A stretch of 64,000 nt of DNA from an uncultured Phascolarctobacterium sp. (GCA_900545535.1 UQZN01000012.1:30244-94243), one strand, 5' to 3'; shown: positions 43,239 through 51,253, numbered from the stretch's first letter. Made by a program: numbers and translations. The notes: a model not told the origin generated them from the sequence alone.

Positions 43239-44519
43239 TTAAAAGTATAAATAAAGTATATAACAATGGCTGATGGCAATAGAAAGCAGCATCAACGGAA
43301 AAGCAATGTAAAAGTATTTCAGAAAAGAAATATTTTTACCGCGCTGGGCCGACATCGAAGCAACCACGACGTTAGCGCTGGAACCTACCAGAGTACCACA
43401 GCCGCCCAGGCAGGCCCCTAAGGAAAGCGCCCAGTAAATCGGGTTCAAATCTTTGATGCCCATTGCGCCCAATTCCTGGATCAGCGGCAGCAAGGTCGCC
43501 ACAAAGGGAATATTATCAATACAGGCCGAAGCAATGGCGCTGAGCCATAAAACCAACAGCGCGCTGCCTTTGACATCGCCGTGCGTCAGTGCCATAGCTT
43601 CCTGAGCCATGATCTTGATAACGCCGGTTTCTACCAGGCCTCCTACTAAAATAAACAGACCGATGAAAAAGAAAATGGACAGCCATTCCACCCGGCTGAA
43701 AATGTCCGTTAAAATCTCTTCGTCATTAGAACAGGTCAGCAGCAGCATGACGCTGGCGCCCAAAAGAGCAGCGGTCGCCGTTTCCATATGCAGCAGGGAA
43801 TGAGTAGTAAATAAAATGATTACCAAAGCCAGACAAAACAGACACTTTTTTAGTAAGACCGCATCTACGATTTCTTTTTTCTCGTTTAAACGCATTACAC
43901 GTTCCTGTAACTGCGCGGTCGTATGTAATTTTTTCCGGTACAAAAGAAACAGGATCGCCATATTTATTATAAAAACGATGATACTGACAGGAGCAACATT
44001 AATAATAAAATCCATAAAATCAAAACCGGCGGCACTGCCAATCATTATGTTAGGAGGATCACCAATAAGAGTGGCCGTGCCCCCGATATTTGATGCCAGG
44101 ATCTGGGCAATCAGAAAAGGTTTTACATCTATCTGCAGCTGCGAAGTCAAACTGAAAATGATCGGCACGATCAGCAAAACGCTGGTTACATTGTCTAAAA
44201 ACGCCGAGCTGACCATTGTCAGGCAGGAAAGTACGAAAAAAAGCTTTACCGGCTGAGCATGCACCTTTTTCGCCGCATAAACAGCCATGTAATTGAATAA
44301 GCCTGTCCTGCCTGTAATATTAACGATGATCATCATACCGATTAATAAGCCCAGGGTATTAAAATCAACATAACTCAAAGCCTGCGATTGCCCGAACACT
44401 CCAAGGATCAGTAAAATAACAGCCCCGGTGAGGGCGATAACAGTCCGATGGATTCTTTCCGAAATGATCAAAATATATACTGCTATAAAAACGATAACAA
44501 CCAGCAGCATCTGATTCAT
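43239..44519 (-). CDS. ArsB/NhaD-family (SLC13-like) permease
   Basis: A 426-residue ion-transporter-superfamily protein of about 11-12 transmembrane segments. Repeated half motifs: AFLDNVTSVLLIVPI (about 116-130) with IGDPPNIMIGS (about 157-167), and ACIDNIPFVATLLPL (about 331-345) with GTLVGSSANVVV (about 375-386). The D-N-V/I-x motifs are those of ArsB/P-protein/NhaD carriers of arsenite, Na+ or organic anions. No arsR or arsC is near. Lying next to a DcuC-type carrier and a CoA-transferase, an organic anion is the better guess. Confidence 0.88.
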   Translation of the reverse strand: MNQMLLVVIVFIAVYILIISERIHRTVIALTGAVILLILGVFGQSQALSYVDFNTLGLLIGMMIIVNITGRTGLFNYMAVYAAKKVHAQPVKLFFVLSCLTMVSSAFLDNVTSVLLIVPIIFSLTSQLQIDVKPFLIAQILASNIGGTATLIGDPPNIMIGSAAGFDFMDFIINVAPVSIIVFIINMAILFLLYRKKLHTTAQLQERVMRLNEKKEIVDAVLLKKCLFCLALVIILFTTHSLLHMETATAALLGASVMLLLTCSNDEEILTDIFSRVEWLSIFFFIGLFILVGGLVETGVIKIMAQEAMALTHGDVKGSALLVLWLSAIASACIDNIPFVATLLPLIQELGAMGIKDLNPIYWALSLGACLGGCGTLVGSSANVVVASMSAQRGKNISFLKYFYIAFPLMLLSIAISHCYILYLYF

Positions 44520-44555
44520 AATAAAATCCCTTTCTTTACTTATTTTCCACGTTCA

Positions 44556-44573
44556 GAAAAAGCCCCTTTTGGG
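44556..44573 (-). terminator. Terminator upstream of the ArsB-type gene
   Basis: A short GC stem (GCCC-AAAA-GGGGC on the minus strand) followed by TTTTT. Confidence 0.6.
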
Positions 44574-44593
44574 CCGCGTTCTCTCTAGCAAGG

Positions 44594-44662
44594 AAAAAGG
44601 GAGCGGTATCAGACTCACTCAAAGTCGTAATCACCAGCTCCCGCTCAATGCCCAGCTGATAC
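44594..44662 (-). promoter_or_regulatory. Possible attenuator between the DcuC-type and ArsB-type genes
   Basis: Two interleaved stems on the minus strand: GTATCAG (44656-44662) with CTGATAC (44606-44612), and GGGAGC (44637-44642) with GCTCCC (44599-44604), the latter followed by TTTTT. The arms alternate 4-2 and 3-1, so the two stems compete or form a pseudoknot ahead of a terminator. Confidence 0.4.
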
Positions 44663-44719
44663 TAATCATGTTTAAATCAACTGCTGCAAGCTTCCTTCTC
44701 CGCTCTCATAAAATATTTA

Positions 44720-45991
44720 TCAACTATGCATAAAGAACAGTATCGTCATCACGGTAACTGCAACGATCATGACCGGCGCATTCCTTTTCGCCAGATCCAC
44801 AGGATTATCCGTTCCCGCCAGAGCGCAGCAAACCATTGCGCAGCCAGCGACCGGCGACATCGTACGCCCCAGGCAGCCGGCAAAAGCCGCACTGCTGCCA
44901 AGATCCATCGGCGCTATCCCCAAAGCTCCGGCCAGCGGAGTAATAGCCTGATTAAACGCCAGCGACGCAGCATCGCCGCTGCCGCAGATGACGGCTAGAA
45001 CAAACGGTCCAAAAGAACCTGTCAGCCGGGCCAGATCCGGATTAGTTTTCATAAAATCGATCATGACCTTCAACAGGCCGCAGGTAGTTAAACCGGCTAC
45101 AAAAACACCCGAACAGATGATAATGCCGTAAATGCTCTGGAAGCCTTCGCCAAAACCTTTAAAGAAAGCTTTAGTGATCTCACCGGGGCCTGTTCTTGTA
45201 ACAACGCACAGTACCATTGCGCCGATGATCATCGCGTAAGCGATTTTTAAAACCTTCAAAGCCGGAATGATGTTCATGGAACCCAAAAGGATCAATAACA
45301 ACGGCACCAGCGGCGATAAGGCTTTTAAAATATCTACCTGAAACTCCTCTTTCATGCTTTCATCCACATAACCGCTCTGCTCTTTCAGATAATAGGCAAC
45401 TAATGTGACACCAACGATTACTACTGCCCCTACGATCAGAACGATATAAAAATGATTTCCCACAATATCTACAGGCGTTCTGTGCGTAGCCTCTGAAATA
45501 ATCACATTTTGATGAAAACCAGGATGCAGCATCGTGGCCCCAAAAGTCCCGGCAAATAAGATCGTCGCCGCCATAACAGGATGTACGCCAGCGCCTTTTA
45601 AGATCGGGATCAGCACCGGCCCGACTGAAGCCACACAACCGGCAGCGCTGGGCACAGACATATGTACGAATGCCGTAATAAAAATAGCGCCCGGGATCAA
45701 AAGCTTCGGTCCCAATTTGGTCAGTCCGCTGGAAAGCAGATGCACCAGATGCGCATCGCATTTCGTATATTGCATAACATACGCAAAAGCCATCGACCCG
45801 GCAATGGTTTCAATTACCGGCGCTGCCTTGATCGCCTTGGAGAACCCTAAAAACGCTTCAATCGGCGCCCAGGCAATCGTACACAAAATCAGACCTGATA
45901 GAAAAAGCACCATTCTGGGTTCATATCTTTTCATCAAAAAATAGACAGTCGCCAGAAGAATAAGCGTACTAATAGAAATCAACATGTTCAT
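44720..45991 (-). CDS. Anaerobic C4-dicarboxylate carrier, DcuC family
   Basis: A 423-residue membrane protein of about 11-12 transmembrane segments. DcuC/YfcC-type features: MSVPSAAGCVASVGPVLIPIL (split MSVPSAAGCVASVG and PVLIPILKGAGVHP), HPGFHQN (about 154-160) and CGSGDAASLAFNQAI (about 340-354) with the closing RTMSPVAG. Family members exchange or efflux succinate and other C4 acids. Start at 45991: AAGGG lies 8 nt upstream; earlier in-frame starts are too close to it. Follows the carboxyltransferase gene by 61 nt in the same direction. Confidence 0.88.
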   Translation of the reverse strand: MNMLISISTLILLATVYFLMKRYEPRMVLFLSGLILCTIAWAPIEAFLGFSKAIKAAPVIETIAGSMAFAYVMQYTKCDAHLVHLLSSGLTKLGPKLLIPGAIFITAFVHMSVPSAAGCVASVGPVLIPILKGAGVHPVMAATILFAGTFGATMLHPGFHQNVIISEATHRTPVDIVGNHFYIVLIVGAVVIVGVTLVAYYLKEQSGYVDESMKEEFQVDILKALSPLVPLLLILLGSMNIIPALKVLKIAYAMIIGAMVLCVVTRTGPGEITKAFFKGFGEGFQSIYGIIICSGVFVAGLTTCGLLKVMIDFMKTNPDLARLTGSFGPFVLAVICGSGDAASLAFNQAITPLAGALGIAPMDLGSSAAFAGCLGRTMSPVAGCAMVCCALAGTDNPVDLAKRNAPVMIVAVTVMTILFFMHS

Positions 45992-46052
45992 CACCATTTC
46001 CCTTCTATTATTTTCAACCCCCAATTAAACAGCATTAAATGGTATCTACCTC

Positions 46053-47606
46053 TTAGAGCGGAATATTGTCATGTTTCTTCCATGGTAATTTTTGCGATTT
46101 ATTTTTTAACGCGTCCAACGCTTTGATCAACTCGATCCGTGAATCCTGCGGTTTGATGATCCTGTCGGCATAACCGCGCCGTGCTGCCGCTAACGGGGTC
46201 GAGAATTTTTCATTATACTCGGCGATCTTTTCCGCACGCAGCTGCTCGGGATCTTCCGCTTTGGCAATATCTTTACGGAAAATGATCCTGACAGCAGCTT
46301 CCGCCCCCATAACGGCGATCTCCGCCGTCGGCCATAAGAATAATACATCCGCCCGCAATTCCTTGCTGCACATGGCGTTCTGCGCTCCGCCATAAGCTTT
46401 CCTCAGTACCATCGTAATCTTCGGCACAGTTGCTTCCGAATACGCATACAACAATTTGGCGCCGTGGCGGATGATCCCGCCATGTTCCTGCGTGACCCCA
46501 GGCAGATAGCCGGGAACATCGACCAGCGATACGATAGGGATATTGAAGGCGTCGCAGAACCTGATAAACCTGGCAGCTTTAGTCGACGCATTGATATCGA
46601 TACAGCCGGCCATAAATTTAGGCTGGTTGGCTATGATGCCTACCGATTCGCCGTTTAACCGGGCAAAGCCAATGACGATGTTCATCGCATAAAGCGGCTG
46701 GATCTCAAAGAAAGAATCATCATCAAAAATGCATTTTATGACCTCTTTGATGTCATAAGCCAGATTTTTATCCGCAGGCACGATATCCAAAAGCTCGTCT
46801 AAAACCTGCTTTTTGTCTGCCGCTGCTTTTACTACCGGTGCACCAGCTTTATTAGAAGCCGGCAGATAACTCAGCAGCCGGTGGATCATGGCAAAACATT
46901 CCGCTTCATCCTGAGCCATCAAATGAGCAACACCGCTGGTACTGCTTTGTGACACCGCTCCGCCCAGCTGTTCTTCCGTCACATCTTCATTCAAAGCCGA
47001 TTTACATACCTTCGGCCCCGTTACAAACATATGGCTGATATGGTTGACCATAATAATAAAATCTGTCAAAGCCGGGGAATAAACAGCACCGCCTGCACAG
47101 GGGCCGATAATAGCCGATATTTGCGGTACAACGCCTGACATAATGGAATTTCTGTAAAAAATCTCGCCATAGCCATGCTTGGCATCAACGCCTTCCTGGA
47201 TCCGTCCGCCGCCGGAATCATGCAGGCCGATAACAGGACAACCTGCATCCAATGCCATATCCAGGACCTTACAGATTTTTTTGGAATTCATTTCGCCAAG
47301 CGTGCCGCCAAAAACAGTAAAATCATCTGCATAAACATAAACTAATCTGCCGTCTATTTTCCCATAACCGGTTATAACGCCGTCGCCGACGCCGCTCTTT
47401 TTTTCCATACCAAAATTACTGCAGTGATGTTCAACGAACTTATCTAACTCCACAAATGTATCTGCATCAAACAGAGCCTGAATGCGTTCACGCACGTGCA
47501 GCTTGCCCTTTTTATGCTGGCTTTCGACTTTATCGCCTTGTCCTGCCAGTTCATACTGCTGGTCAAGCACCTCAAATTTTTCTACAATTTCCCGCATACT
47601 TGTCAA
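46053..47606 (-). CDS. Biotin-dependent acyl-CoA carboxyltransferase (methylmalonyl-CoA decarboxylase alpha/propionyl-CoA carboxylase beta type)
   Basis: A 517-residue crotonase-superfamily carboxyltransferase that moves CO2 between an acyl-CoA and biotin. N-half: KGKLHVRERI, SGGGRIQEG (about 120-128), GPCAGGAVYSPALTDF (about 163-178); C-half: GIIANQP (about 330), DVPGYLPG (about 375), AYGGAQNAMCSK (about 415-426) and PTAEIAVMGAEAAV. Size fits MmdA or PccB, not glutaconyl-CoA decarboxylase. No biotin carrier, beta subunit or delta subunit is adjacent. TTG at 47606 is 6 nt after GGGGTG; ATG 47597 is the alternative. Linked to DcuC, ArsB-type carrier, CoA-transferase and a LysR gene. Confidence 0.92.
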   Translation of the reverse strand: MTSMREIVEKFEVLDQQYELAGQGDKVESQHKKGKLHVRERIQALFDADTFVELDKFVEHHCSNFGMEKKSGVGDGVITGYGKIDGRLVYVYADDFTVFGGTLGEMNSKKICKVLDMALDAGCPVIGLHDSGGGRIQEGVDAKHGYGEIFYRNSIMSGVVPQISAIIGPCAGGAVYSPALTDFIIMVNHISHMFVTGPKVCKSALNEDVTEEQLGGAVSQSSTSGVAHLMAQDEAECFAMIHRLLSYLPASNKAGAPVVKAAADKKQVLDELLDIVPADKNLAYDIKEVIKCIFDDDSFFEIQPLYAMNIVIGFARLNGESVGIIANQPKFMAGCIDINASTKAARFIRFCDAFNIPIVSLVDVPGYLPGVTQEHGGIIRHGAKLLYAYSEATVPKITMVLRKAYGGAQNAMCSKELRADVLFLWPTAEIAVMGAEAAVRIIFRKDIAKAEDPEQLRAEKIAEYNEKFSTPLAAARRGYADRIIKPQDSRIELIKALDALKNKSQKLPWKKHDNIPL

Positions 47607-47673
47607 TTGAATCACCCCGTCTGTTCTTTTAAATTTTACTTTCCGCTTTCAGTTAATGCTATAGTTAACTTCC

Positions 47674-47701
47674 TTTATAAATAGTGTAAAATAGTTGTCA
47701 T
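47674..47701 (-). promoter_or_regulatory. Promoter of the carboxyltransferase-DcuC transcript
   Basis: -35 ATGACA (47696-47701), 16-nt spacer, -10 TATAAA (47674-47679) on the minus strand, 68 nt before the TTG start. Confidence 0.6.
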
Positions 47702-47880
47702 CATAAATAAAATAGAAAAATTATTCAGAAGTCATTAAAAAAAATCATGATAAAAAAATTTTTCTGTTTCCTATAATTTTTTTTATGGCTCAAAATCGGT
47801 TCTTCATAGTTTTTCCGAATTTTTTCTGCTATCATATTAAATAAGAAGCAAGTTAAATTTATTGTTAAATCCGAACATAA
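47702..47880. other. AT-rich control region between carboxyltransferase and LysR genes
   Basis: 179 bp of very AT-rich sequence with runs of T and A and no ORF; expected to hold LysR binding sites and the lysR promoter. Only the palindrome at 47881 stands out. Confidence 0.45.
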
Positions 47881-47913
47881 AAATAACGAAATGTTCTGCA
47901 CATTTCGTTATTT
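47881..47913. promoter_or_regulatory. 33-bp perfect palindrome before the LysR gene
   Basis: Arms of 13 bp (47881-47893 and 47901-47913) are exactly complementary around TTCTGCA; core ATAACGAAATG/CATTTCGTTAT. It lies 50 nt before the lysR start and 275 nt before the carboxyltransferase start. Either the LysR binding site or a leader hairpin. Confidence 0.7.
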
Positions 47914-47962
47914 ATGCATAGTTTTATACATTTTCAGTAAAGGCGTTTCTATGGAGGTCACT

Positions 47963-48829
47963 ATGAACATTCAAGATTATGAACTGATAACCACTGTAGC
48001 TAAAACGAAGAATTTAACTATTGCTTCCGAAAAACTTTATATGAGCCAGCCAGCGCTTTCCTACCGCCTGAAAAATATGGAAGAGGAGTTTAACTGCGCC
48101 CTGGTATATCGAACGCCTAAAGGTATAATTTTGACCAGCAAAGGCGAAGAAGTAGCCCACTATGCAGAAAAAGCTTTATTGGAATACAACAAAATGAAAG
48201 ATAAGCTTTCCACAATGGACGATGTCTTGAGCGGCACCATTAAGATCGCTGTCTCGCCAGCCTATGCAAAATATAAATTATCACATGTACTGACATCTTT
48301 TAAGGCTCAGTTCCCCAATGCCAATATCTATATCAAGACCTGCCTGAGCAGCGCTGCGGCGCATCTTTTAGACAGTAATGACGTCCACGTGGTCATTGTC
48401 AGAGGCGATCATTTGTGGAATGAAGAAAAAATACTTATCAACGAAGAACCTATTGTGCTTGCGGCAAATTCAGAAATTGATTTACAGGATCTGCCCAGCC
48501 TACCCTATATAGAGTACGGAACAGACATTTTCCTGGAAAAGGAGATCCGCAACTGGTGGACCGAGCACTATGACGTACCGCCAATGGTGACCATGAACAT
48601 CAATGATTCAGACACCTGCCGGCAGCTTGTCGCCGCAGGACTGGGCTTTTCCATTCTGCCCAGCATCAGTTTGAGCAAAGAAGAATACCCTAATTTATAT
48701 TTACTGCCTTTGCAGCATAAAGACGGCTCGCCTTTATTACGCGGCACCTGGATCATGTACCGCACTATTGTTTCTAAAATCCTTATCGTCAACAAATTCA
48801 TCGAACATCTGCAAAATGCTTTTAAATAA
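47963..48829 (+). CDS. LysR-family transcriptional regulator
   Basis: A 288-residue regulator. Winged HTH at 1-60 (NLTIASEKLYMSQPALSYRLKNMEEE, here as ASEKLYMSQPALSYRLK), linker helix to about 90, and a periplasmic-binding-like effector domain (about 90-285). GGAGG lies 5 nt before ATG 47963; 24 earlier codons are open but cross the palindrome. It is divergent from the carboxyltransferase-dcuC-arsB-type run, the classic LysR position, so it probably senses the acid or CoA-ester handled there. Confidence 0.93.
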   Translation: MNIQDYELITTVAKTKNLTIASEKLYMSQPALSYRLKNMEEEFNCALVYRTPKGIILTSKGEEVAHYAEKALLEYNKMKDKLSTMDDVLSGTIKIAVSPAYAKYKLSHVLTSFKAQFPNANIYIKTCLSSAAAHLLDSNDVHVVIVRGDHLWNEEKILINEEPIVLAANSEIDLQDLPSLPYIEYGTDIFLEKEIRNWWTEHYDVPPMVTMNINDSDTCRQLVAAGLGFSILPSISLSKEEYPNLYLLPLQHKDGSPLLRGTWIMYRTIVSKILIVNKFIEHLQNAFK

Positions 48830-48844
48830 TTGGCCACTGTTTCC

Positions 48845-48870
48845 AACACCTGCGGTGCAGGTGTTTTTTT
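48845..48870 (+). terminator. Terminator of the LysR gene
   Basis: A 9-bp stem (48845-48853 with 48857-48865) and a run of seven T on the plus strand. Confidence 0.92.
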
Positions 48871-48900
48871 ATTGTGCAGGCTCCCGACATCTGCACCAAT

Positions 48901-48932
48901 AAAAAATACCCCGGCTTTACAAAGCCGGGGTA
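48901..48932 (-). terminator. Terminator of the chromate-transporter pair
   Basis: A 12-bp stem (48907-48918 with 48921-48932) followed on the minus strand by six T. Confidence 0.92.
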
Positions 48933-48941
48933 TAAAAACAG

Positions 48942-49514
48942 TCATTTTAAAAATAAATGCAGCGCCAGGCTCAAAAGGCCCGAACCTACCAGCGTCTGGA
49001 TCACGCCGCAGATTTTTTTCTTGATCAAAACCAGTGCTACCAGCAACACGATCGTACTGACAAGATCAGGATCAGTCCAGACAGCCGGCAATCTTTCTTC
49101 GTTCCACAAAGAAAGCGTCAAAAACATCACGCCTGCCGAAGCGATCAGCGCGACCACCGCTGGCCGCAGCCCGTTCAAAACACCTCTGATAGCTCCCATA
49201 TCTCCATATTTAGCCAGCAGCTTTGCCAAAGCGATCATAATGATCAGCGAAGGCGTAACAAAGCCTGCTGTTGCCGCCACAGCGCCGCCAATACCAGCCA
49301 CCTTAGTACCGACAAAGGTAGCTGCATTGATACCGATCGGCCCCGGCGTCATTTGTGAAATAGCCACAACATCCATAAATTCACTGAATGATATCCAGTG
49401 ATGGATGTCAATCACCTGCGTCTGGATCAGCGGTATCGAAGCATAGCCGCCGCCCACACAAAACGCGCCGACCAGACAGAAACTCCAAAACAAACTCAAA
49501 TATAGCACTGCCAT
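48942..49514 (-). CDS. Chromate transporter (CHR) family, short-chain subunit
   Basis: A 190-residue half-size CHR protein with about six transmembrane segments. Signature: GAFCVGGGYASIPLI (about 16-30), then ISQMTPGPIGINAATFVG (as SQMTPGPIGINAATFVG, about 53-69). Full ChrA proteins fuse two such halves; here they are two genes, as in Bacillus ywrA/ywrB. The ATG at 49514 is only 1 nt after GGAGG, so the GTG at 49508 may be the real start. Heterodimer with the upstream half expected. Chromate, sulfate or another oxyanion. Confidence 0.9.
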   Translation of the reverse strand: MAVLYLSLFWSFCLVGAFCVGGGYASIPLIQTQVIDIHHWISFSEFMDVVAISQMTPGPIGINAATFVGTKVAGIGGAVAATAGFVTPSLIIMIALAKLLAKYGDMGAIRGVLNGLRPAVVALIASAGVMFLTLSLWNEERLPAVWTDPDLVSTIVLLVALVLIKKKICGVIQTLVGSGLLSLALHLFLK

Positions 49515-49520
49515 GCCTCC

Positions 49521-50090
49521 CTAGCTGTATTTTTCATCCTGCAGCCACAAATAACCAATAACTGCGTCCAGCAGAATCAGATACATGATATTGATTTGTA
49601 AAAAATAATTGGCGATAAAAGTTCCTAAAATAATCAGACCCGGCAGGATCAGCTTCTTTTGCAGCTCCTTCTGCAGCAGATTGATGCCGACATCAAGTAT
49701 CAGGGCCGTAGCGCCGCACTGCATACCGCGCAGCAATATCTGTACATAATAATTATGCGCAAAAGCATCATAAAAATATGAGATCGCTGTCAACGTGATC
49801 AGCGGCGGCAGCACTGTCGCCAATAAAGTTACAGCCGCGCCTGTATAACCGGCCAGACGGTAACCGATAATGATCGCGGCATTGACAGCCACCACTCCCG
49901 GCGCCGACTGCGCTACCGAAACAAGATCCAGCGCCTCTTTATCACTCATCCATTTATAATAGTCAACATATTTTGCTTTCAGCAGCGGAATGATGACAAA
50001 ACCGCCGCCCACTGTAAAGGCGCTGATCAAAAACGTAGATTTAAACAGCTCCCAGTAAAATTTTTTATCTATTATCAATGAATTATTCAC
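49521..50090 (-). CDS. Chromate transporter (CHR) family, short-chain subunit
   Basis: A 189-residue second CHR half. Signature: SAFTVGGGFVIIPLL (about 24-38) and VAQSAPGVVAVNAAIIIGYRLAG (as AQSAPGVVAVNAAIIIG, about 64-80). GTG start, with GGAGG seven nt upstream. Six nt separate it from the other half. Opposite-topology pairing with that half is the known arrangement for split ChrA proteins. Natural role in an anaerobe is unclear. Confidence 0.9.
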   Translation of the reverse strand: MNNSLIIDKKFYWELFKSTFLISAFTVGGGFVIIPLLKAKYVDYYKWMSDKEALDLVSVAQSAPGVVAVNAAIIIGYRLAGYTGAAVTLLATVLPPLITLTAISYFYDAFAHNYYVQILLRGMQCGATALILDVGINLLQKELQKKLILPGLIILGTFIANYFLQINIMYLILLDAVIGYLWLQDEKYS

Positions 50091-50212
50091 TTGCCTGCCT
50101 CCGCTGTCAATTTAGCTGATACTATTATCATAACAAAATTTTTACCGGCAGTACAGCTTCTGCCGCCTGACTAAAATTAAAAATCCGGCACCAATACTTA
50201 ATTATAAAAAAA

Positions 50213-50246
50213 TCAACGGCCCTCAAATTCAATGAAGGACCGTTGA
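50213..50246 (-). terminator. Terminator of the small cysteine protein gene
   Basis: Stem TCAACGG.. (50213-50223) with ..CCGTTGA (50235-50246); mismatches on the plus strand are G-T wobbles on the minus strand, which has a T-run after the stem. Near-identical in core to the hairpin at 51219-51244. Confidence 0.82.
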
Positions 50247-50294
50247 ACGCAATCTTTGTTTTCAAACCGTCGGCGGCAAGCCGCCTGTAAAACT

Positions 50295-50651
50295 TTACAG
50301 TAATTCTGTTTTTCTGGCAAGGATCTCCGCTACTGCCGTACAGGCCGGGCAATCACAATACCCTGCGCCGGCAGCTTTGATTTCTCTGGCGTGGGCAGCG
50401 ATATTCTTAGCCAGTTCTGCGCCAAAGCACTTTACGCCGGCCTCAGAGTCTGCAAAACCGATCAGATTGTCGATCGGCATAATATCGGCTTCCAGCTCGG
50501 CGATATATTTTTTCGTTGCAGCAGCTTCGTTTGCCGTACCGACTGCGTCCAGCCAGCTTTGAGCTGCCGCTTTGGCCTCGCTGCTGCAGGAAGCCGCATT
50601 CATCAGTACATGAGTCTTTTCAATAACATAATCCAATGTTTCTTTTTTCAT
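50295..50651 (-). CDS. Small helical protein with C-terminal Cys motif, MarR-linked
   Basis: A 118-residue soluble protein, Ala/Glu-rich and largely helical, ending with YCDCPACTA (about 98-106), a C-x-C-x-x-C cluster that may bind metal or act as a redox site. A further Cys pair lies in AASCSSEA (about 19-26). Similar small proteins in anaerobic Firmicutes are sometimes labelled 'Hsp90-like' without support. A 20-bp MarR-type operator stands 47 nt upstream of its ATG, between it and marR. SD GAGG is 3 nt before ATG. Function unknown; thiol or metal stress is a reasonable guess. Confidence 0.78.
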   Translation of the reverse strand: MKKETLDYVIEKTHVLMNAASCSSEAKAAAQSWLDAVGTANEAAATKKYIAELEADIMPIDNLIGFADSEAGVKCFGAELAKNIAAHAREIKAAGAGYCDCPACTAVAEILARKTELL

Positions 50652-50697
50652 CGTCCTCTACCTACTTTCCTGGATGTATATTCTAAAAAATCCGCAA

Positions 50698-50717
50698 ATA
50701 GTTAGACTTCTAACTAT
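50698..50717. promoter_or_regulatory. MarR-type operator, copy 1
   Basis: ATAGTTAGA-CT-TCTAACTAT, a perfect inverted repeat with 9-bp arms, between marR and the small cysteine protein gene. It matches copy 2 at 18 of 20 positions. Confidence 0.8.
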
Positions 50718-50730
50718 TTGTTTAAATTTT

Positions 50731-51159
50731 TTATTCTAAATTGGCAAGAATTTTCTGCAAAGAGCTTTCCAGCTTTTTTATTTCTTCCTGCGTCATATCC
50801 CGAAAAACCTGCTGCATCAAATCCTCAGAAATCTTTTCAAAAATTTTCTGCAATTCTTTGCCCTTGCAGGTAAGCTCTGCATAAATGACACGCGAATCTT
50901 CGGCAGCCTGCGCCTTACGCACCAGCCCCAGCTCAGCCAGTTTATTGACCAGTACCGTCACCGTCGGCTTCGTCCGGTGGATAGCGTCTGCAATCTCTTT
51001 CATCGTCACCCGCTCTTTTTGATACAGGCACGCTAAAATATCCCCGTGCGAAGGAGCCAGATTGGTGATCCCATGCTGCGCCAGATCTGCCAGAATAAAT
51101 TTATTAGCGTTTTCTCTTATTTTACTGATCAAAAAAATCGTATTTCTCTGCTTCATCAT
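50731..51159 (-). CDS. MarR-family transcriptional regulator
   Basis: A 142-residue winged-helix regulator: dimer helix 1-30, HTH in VTMKEIADAIHRTKPTVT (about 51-68), wing around LVRKAQAAEDSRVIYAEL (about 79-96), long C-terminal helices. There is no SD; the ATG lies 6 nt after a perfect -10, so the mRNA appears leaderless. Operator copy 2 fills the promoter spacer, which predicts tight self-repression. The next gene downstream carries operator copy 1. Confidence 0.93.
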   Translation of the reverse strand: MMKQRNTIFLISKIRENANKFILADLAQHGITNLAPSHGDILACLYQKERVTMKEIADAIHRTKPTVTVLVNKLAELGLVRKAQAAEDSRVIYAELTCKGKELQKIFEKISEDLMQQVFRDMTQEEIKKLESSLQKILANLE

Positions 51160-51165
51160 ACTTTA

Positions 51166-51194
51166 ATTATAATTAGACATCTAACTATTGTCAA
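51166..51194 (-). promoter_or_regulatory. Consensus promoter of marR
   Basis: -35 TTGACA (51189-51194), 17-nt spacer, -10 TATAAT (51166-51171): both hexamers are perfect. Only 6 nt separate the -10 from the ATG. Confidence 0.85.
51169..51188. promoter_or_regulatory. MarR-type operator, copy 2
   Basis: ATAATTAGA-CA-TCTAACTAT, an inverted repeat with one arm mismatch, lying in the marR promoter spacer. Confidence 0.8.
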
Positions 51195-51211
51195 ACAAAA
51201 ATTTAACAAAA

Positions 51212-51244
51212 AAATAAACGGTCCTTCAATTCAATGAAGGACCG
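51212..51244 (-). terminator. Terminator of tRNA-Ser
   Basis: A 10-bp stem (51219-51228 with 51235-51244), then TTTATTTTTTT on the minus strand. It shares 17 consecutive bases with the hairpin at 50213. Confidence 0.88.
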
Positions 51245-51253
51245 CGTAAATTC

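Noticed and set aside
43239..44519. Arsenite resistance operon
   Set aside because: The permease is ArsB-related, but there is no arsR, arsC or arsA near it, and the context is organic-acid metabolism.
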